From the NCBI GenBank assembly GCA_009829735.1, contig CM020619.1:24763554-24827553 (forward strand): a DNA stretch of 64,000 nucleotides, given 5' to 3'. Below the pieces are notes generated by a model. It searched no databases, was not told the DNA's origin, and saw nothing but the letters and a program-made list of their open reading frames with translations. Position numbers and translations under genes: made by a program. Positions 62,737 to 64,000 of the stretch are shown piece after piece; within the stretch, counting starts at the first letter, position 1, and the number at the start of each line of letters is the position of its first letter. This DNA comes from Pyropia yezoensis. Taxonomy: Eukaryota; Rhodophyta; Bangiophyceae; Bangiales; Bangiaceae.

Positions 62737-64000
62737 TGATGTCATGCTAACTACATCCGTACTTGATCCGTGATCTTCTTCGGACCGCATCCTGTGGATT
62801 CTAGATTCTTCCGAAAGCTTCGATCGCCTTCCGGATGAATCTTGAACCCCCCAAAGATCTTCCACGAATATGATTTGACACGTGGCTGGATGCGTGGCTT
62901 ACAGTGGCCCTGGGACCCCTCCAGAAAGCCCATTATGGAAGGCCAATAATGGTGCTGGAATTGCCATAGCTCGACGGGAACGAATAGTATCGCATATCCC
63001 GTTTCCAGCCTCTGGGACAGCGTTTGGGAGCATGTAACGTGCTTACCAATAATATGCAAGAACGATCTTGCAAGTAGCCCACCCCCTCGGATTGACCCTT
63101 CTGAGAGGGGGGTGTGCCGCGACGAGTGCTGACCTGCGTTTTCGGACCACCTGGTGTGGCAAACAAGAGGGACTACGCCGAGGGCCCTGTGAGCGACCCG
63201 AGGGGTGTGCCAGAGGGTATAAAAGCGTGCGTGCCTGCGACCGAGGGTGGAGAATGGATGGAGGACTGAAGCCCATCGACATAAACACCTTTGAATCCTA
63301 GAACCCGAGAACGACCGACGTCAAGCTCATCCCCTTCGCACCCGTCTTCTTCGCGGATGTCTTCTTCGCGCGCACGTGTTGCGCGCGACCGACCGACACT
63401 GAGTAGGTTATCCGCCGTCGTACCGCGCGTGCGTTGAGGGTGGGCGTAGGGTGGCGAGCGAGGGACCGTGCGAGCACGAGTGTGCGGTCGCGGACGGCGC
63501 TTCGCTGCGCTTCACCTTACATTTGGTAGCTTCAGGTAGTTTCCTACCCTGCGTGCGTGCGTGCGTGCGTGCGCCCCCGATACCGAGCGCTTTTGCGCGG
63601 TAAGGCAGCCTTCGGGCTCGCCGGCCTCTCCCCGGGTCTGTCGCGGGGCCCCACTGTGTTCGGGTTGGCCTTGTACCACCGGGCCATCGTGCCATTCGGG
63701 GTGGGGTCTTCCCTCACGGGGCTCCCTTCGTCCCGTCACCCCAGTTTGCCGCGTGCTGCTGGTTGGGGGGGTCGGTTCGGTTCCAACGGGGCACACCATC
63801 GCGCGCGCGCGGGGCGGGTAACTACTGTGGGTTGACGGTTGGACTCCTCTGCGACGCGTCTCTGTGCAGGCTTGCTCGGTCCGGGAGGTTCGTGCTCCCT
63901 AACTGGACCGGGTCAGTCCCCCACAGGGCCGCAGGTGACTGGACTGTGGACCTTCCCGGGCTAAGCCTTGGTAAGCTCCCACTCCAGTGGCCTTCCCTTA
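62737..64000 (+). other. Possible LTR or promoter region, runs off the window
   Basis: No gene is seen. The stretch begins tgatgtcatgctaac after the mariner relic, changes to moderate GC, and has a clear TATA box (tataaaag, 63218-63225), followed by GC-rich transcribed-looking sequence with pyrimidine runs (cttcttcgcg). This layout resembles U3-R-U5 of an LTR whose interior lies beyond 64000, but no partner copy is in the window. Confidence 0.3.
63218..63225 (+). promoter_or_regulatory. TATA box
   Basis: tataaaag in a GC-rich context. About 30 bases downstream the sequence changes to a likely transcript leader. The driven gene, if any, lies at or beyond the window end. Confidence 0.5.

Overview
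The window looks like nuclear DNA of a GC-rich eukaryote. Some genes have spliceosomal introns (GT...AG), several are intronless, and much of the sequence is LTR retrotransposons. A bangiophyte red alga such as Porphyra/Pyropia is my best guess, from the very high GC, the sparse short introns, the ankyrin and coiled-coil proteins and the retroelement load. That assignment is inference: there is no rRNA or plastid marker here.

Layout. Positions 1-30575 are almost entirely retrotransposons. A degenerate Ty1/copia element (called Copia-A here, minus strand, 1122-5849) has 207-bp LTRs, a 5-bp target duplication and a primer-binding site matching the anticodon arm of initiator tRNA-Met. It lies in GC-rich, possibly coding, host DNA. 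From 7286 to 30570 there is a second, unrelated copia-type element (Copia-B, plus strand) arranged as a tandem dimer LTR-internal-LTR-internal-LTR, with one 5-bp target duplication (ccagc) around the whole array. The pol gene of its first unit is interrupted by a 9649-bp Ty3/gypsy chromovirus (12046-21694, minus strand) with two almost identical 572-bp LTRs and its own duplication (ggacc). Both Copia-B and the gypsy element have canonical -1 frameshift heptamers (GGGTTTT and GGGAAAC) exactly where the pol frame must be entered. The gypsy element also has a long intact antisense reading frame of unknown family between pol and its 3' LTR.

From 30576 to 35700 I see no gene, only a Tc1/mariner-type MITE, a 1-kb GC minisatellite and several palindromes. 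The gene-bearing half follows: a secreted spondin-N-type protein (35716-36659, one intron), an ankyrin-repeat protein (37074-38873, minus), a weak hypothetical frame (39945-40484, minus), an RBR-type E3 ubiquitin ligase (40714-43233, minus), a frame-broken malectin-like gene (44270-45632, minus), a bZIP-like regulator (46771-48093, minus), a secreted intradiol ring-cleavage dioxygenase with three exons (55709-57105) and an NT-C2/coiled-coil protein (58399-61131, minus). Between them lie a 119-bp MITE, a 649-bp terminal-inverted-repeat element and, at 61912-62690, a dead mariner transposase. The last kilobase has a TATA box and may be the start of another LTR.

The host genes do not form an obvious pathway. 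The clearest story is the order of transposition: Copia-B insertion, then tandem duplication by LTR recombination, then a recent gypsy insertion into one of the two copies.
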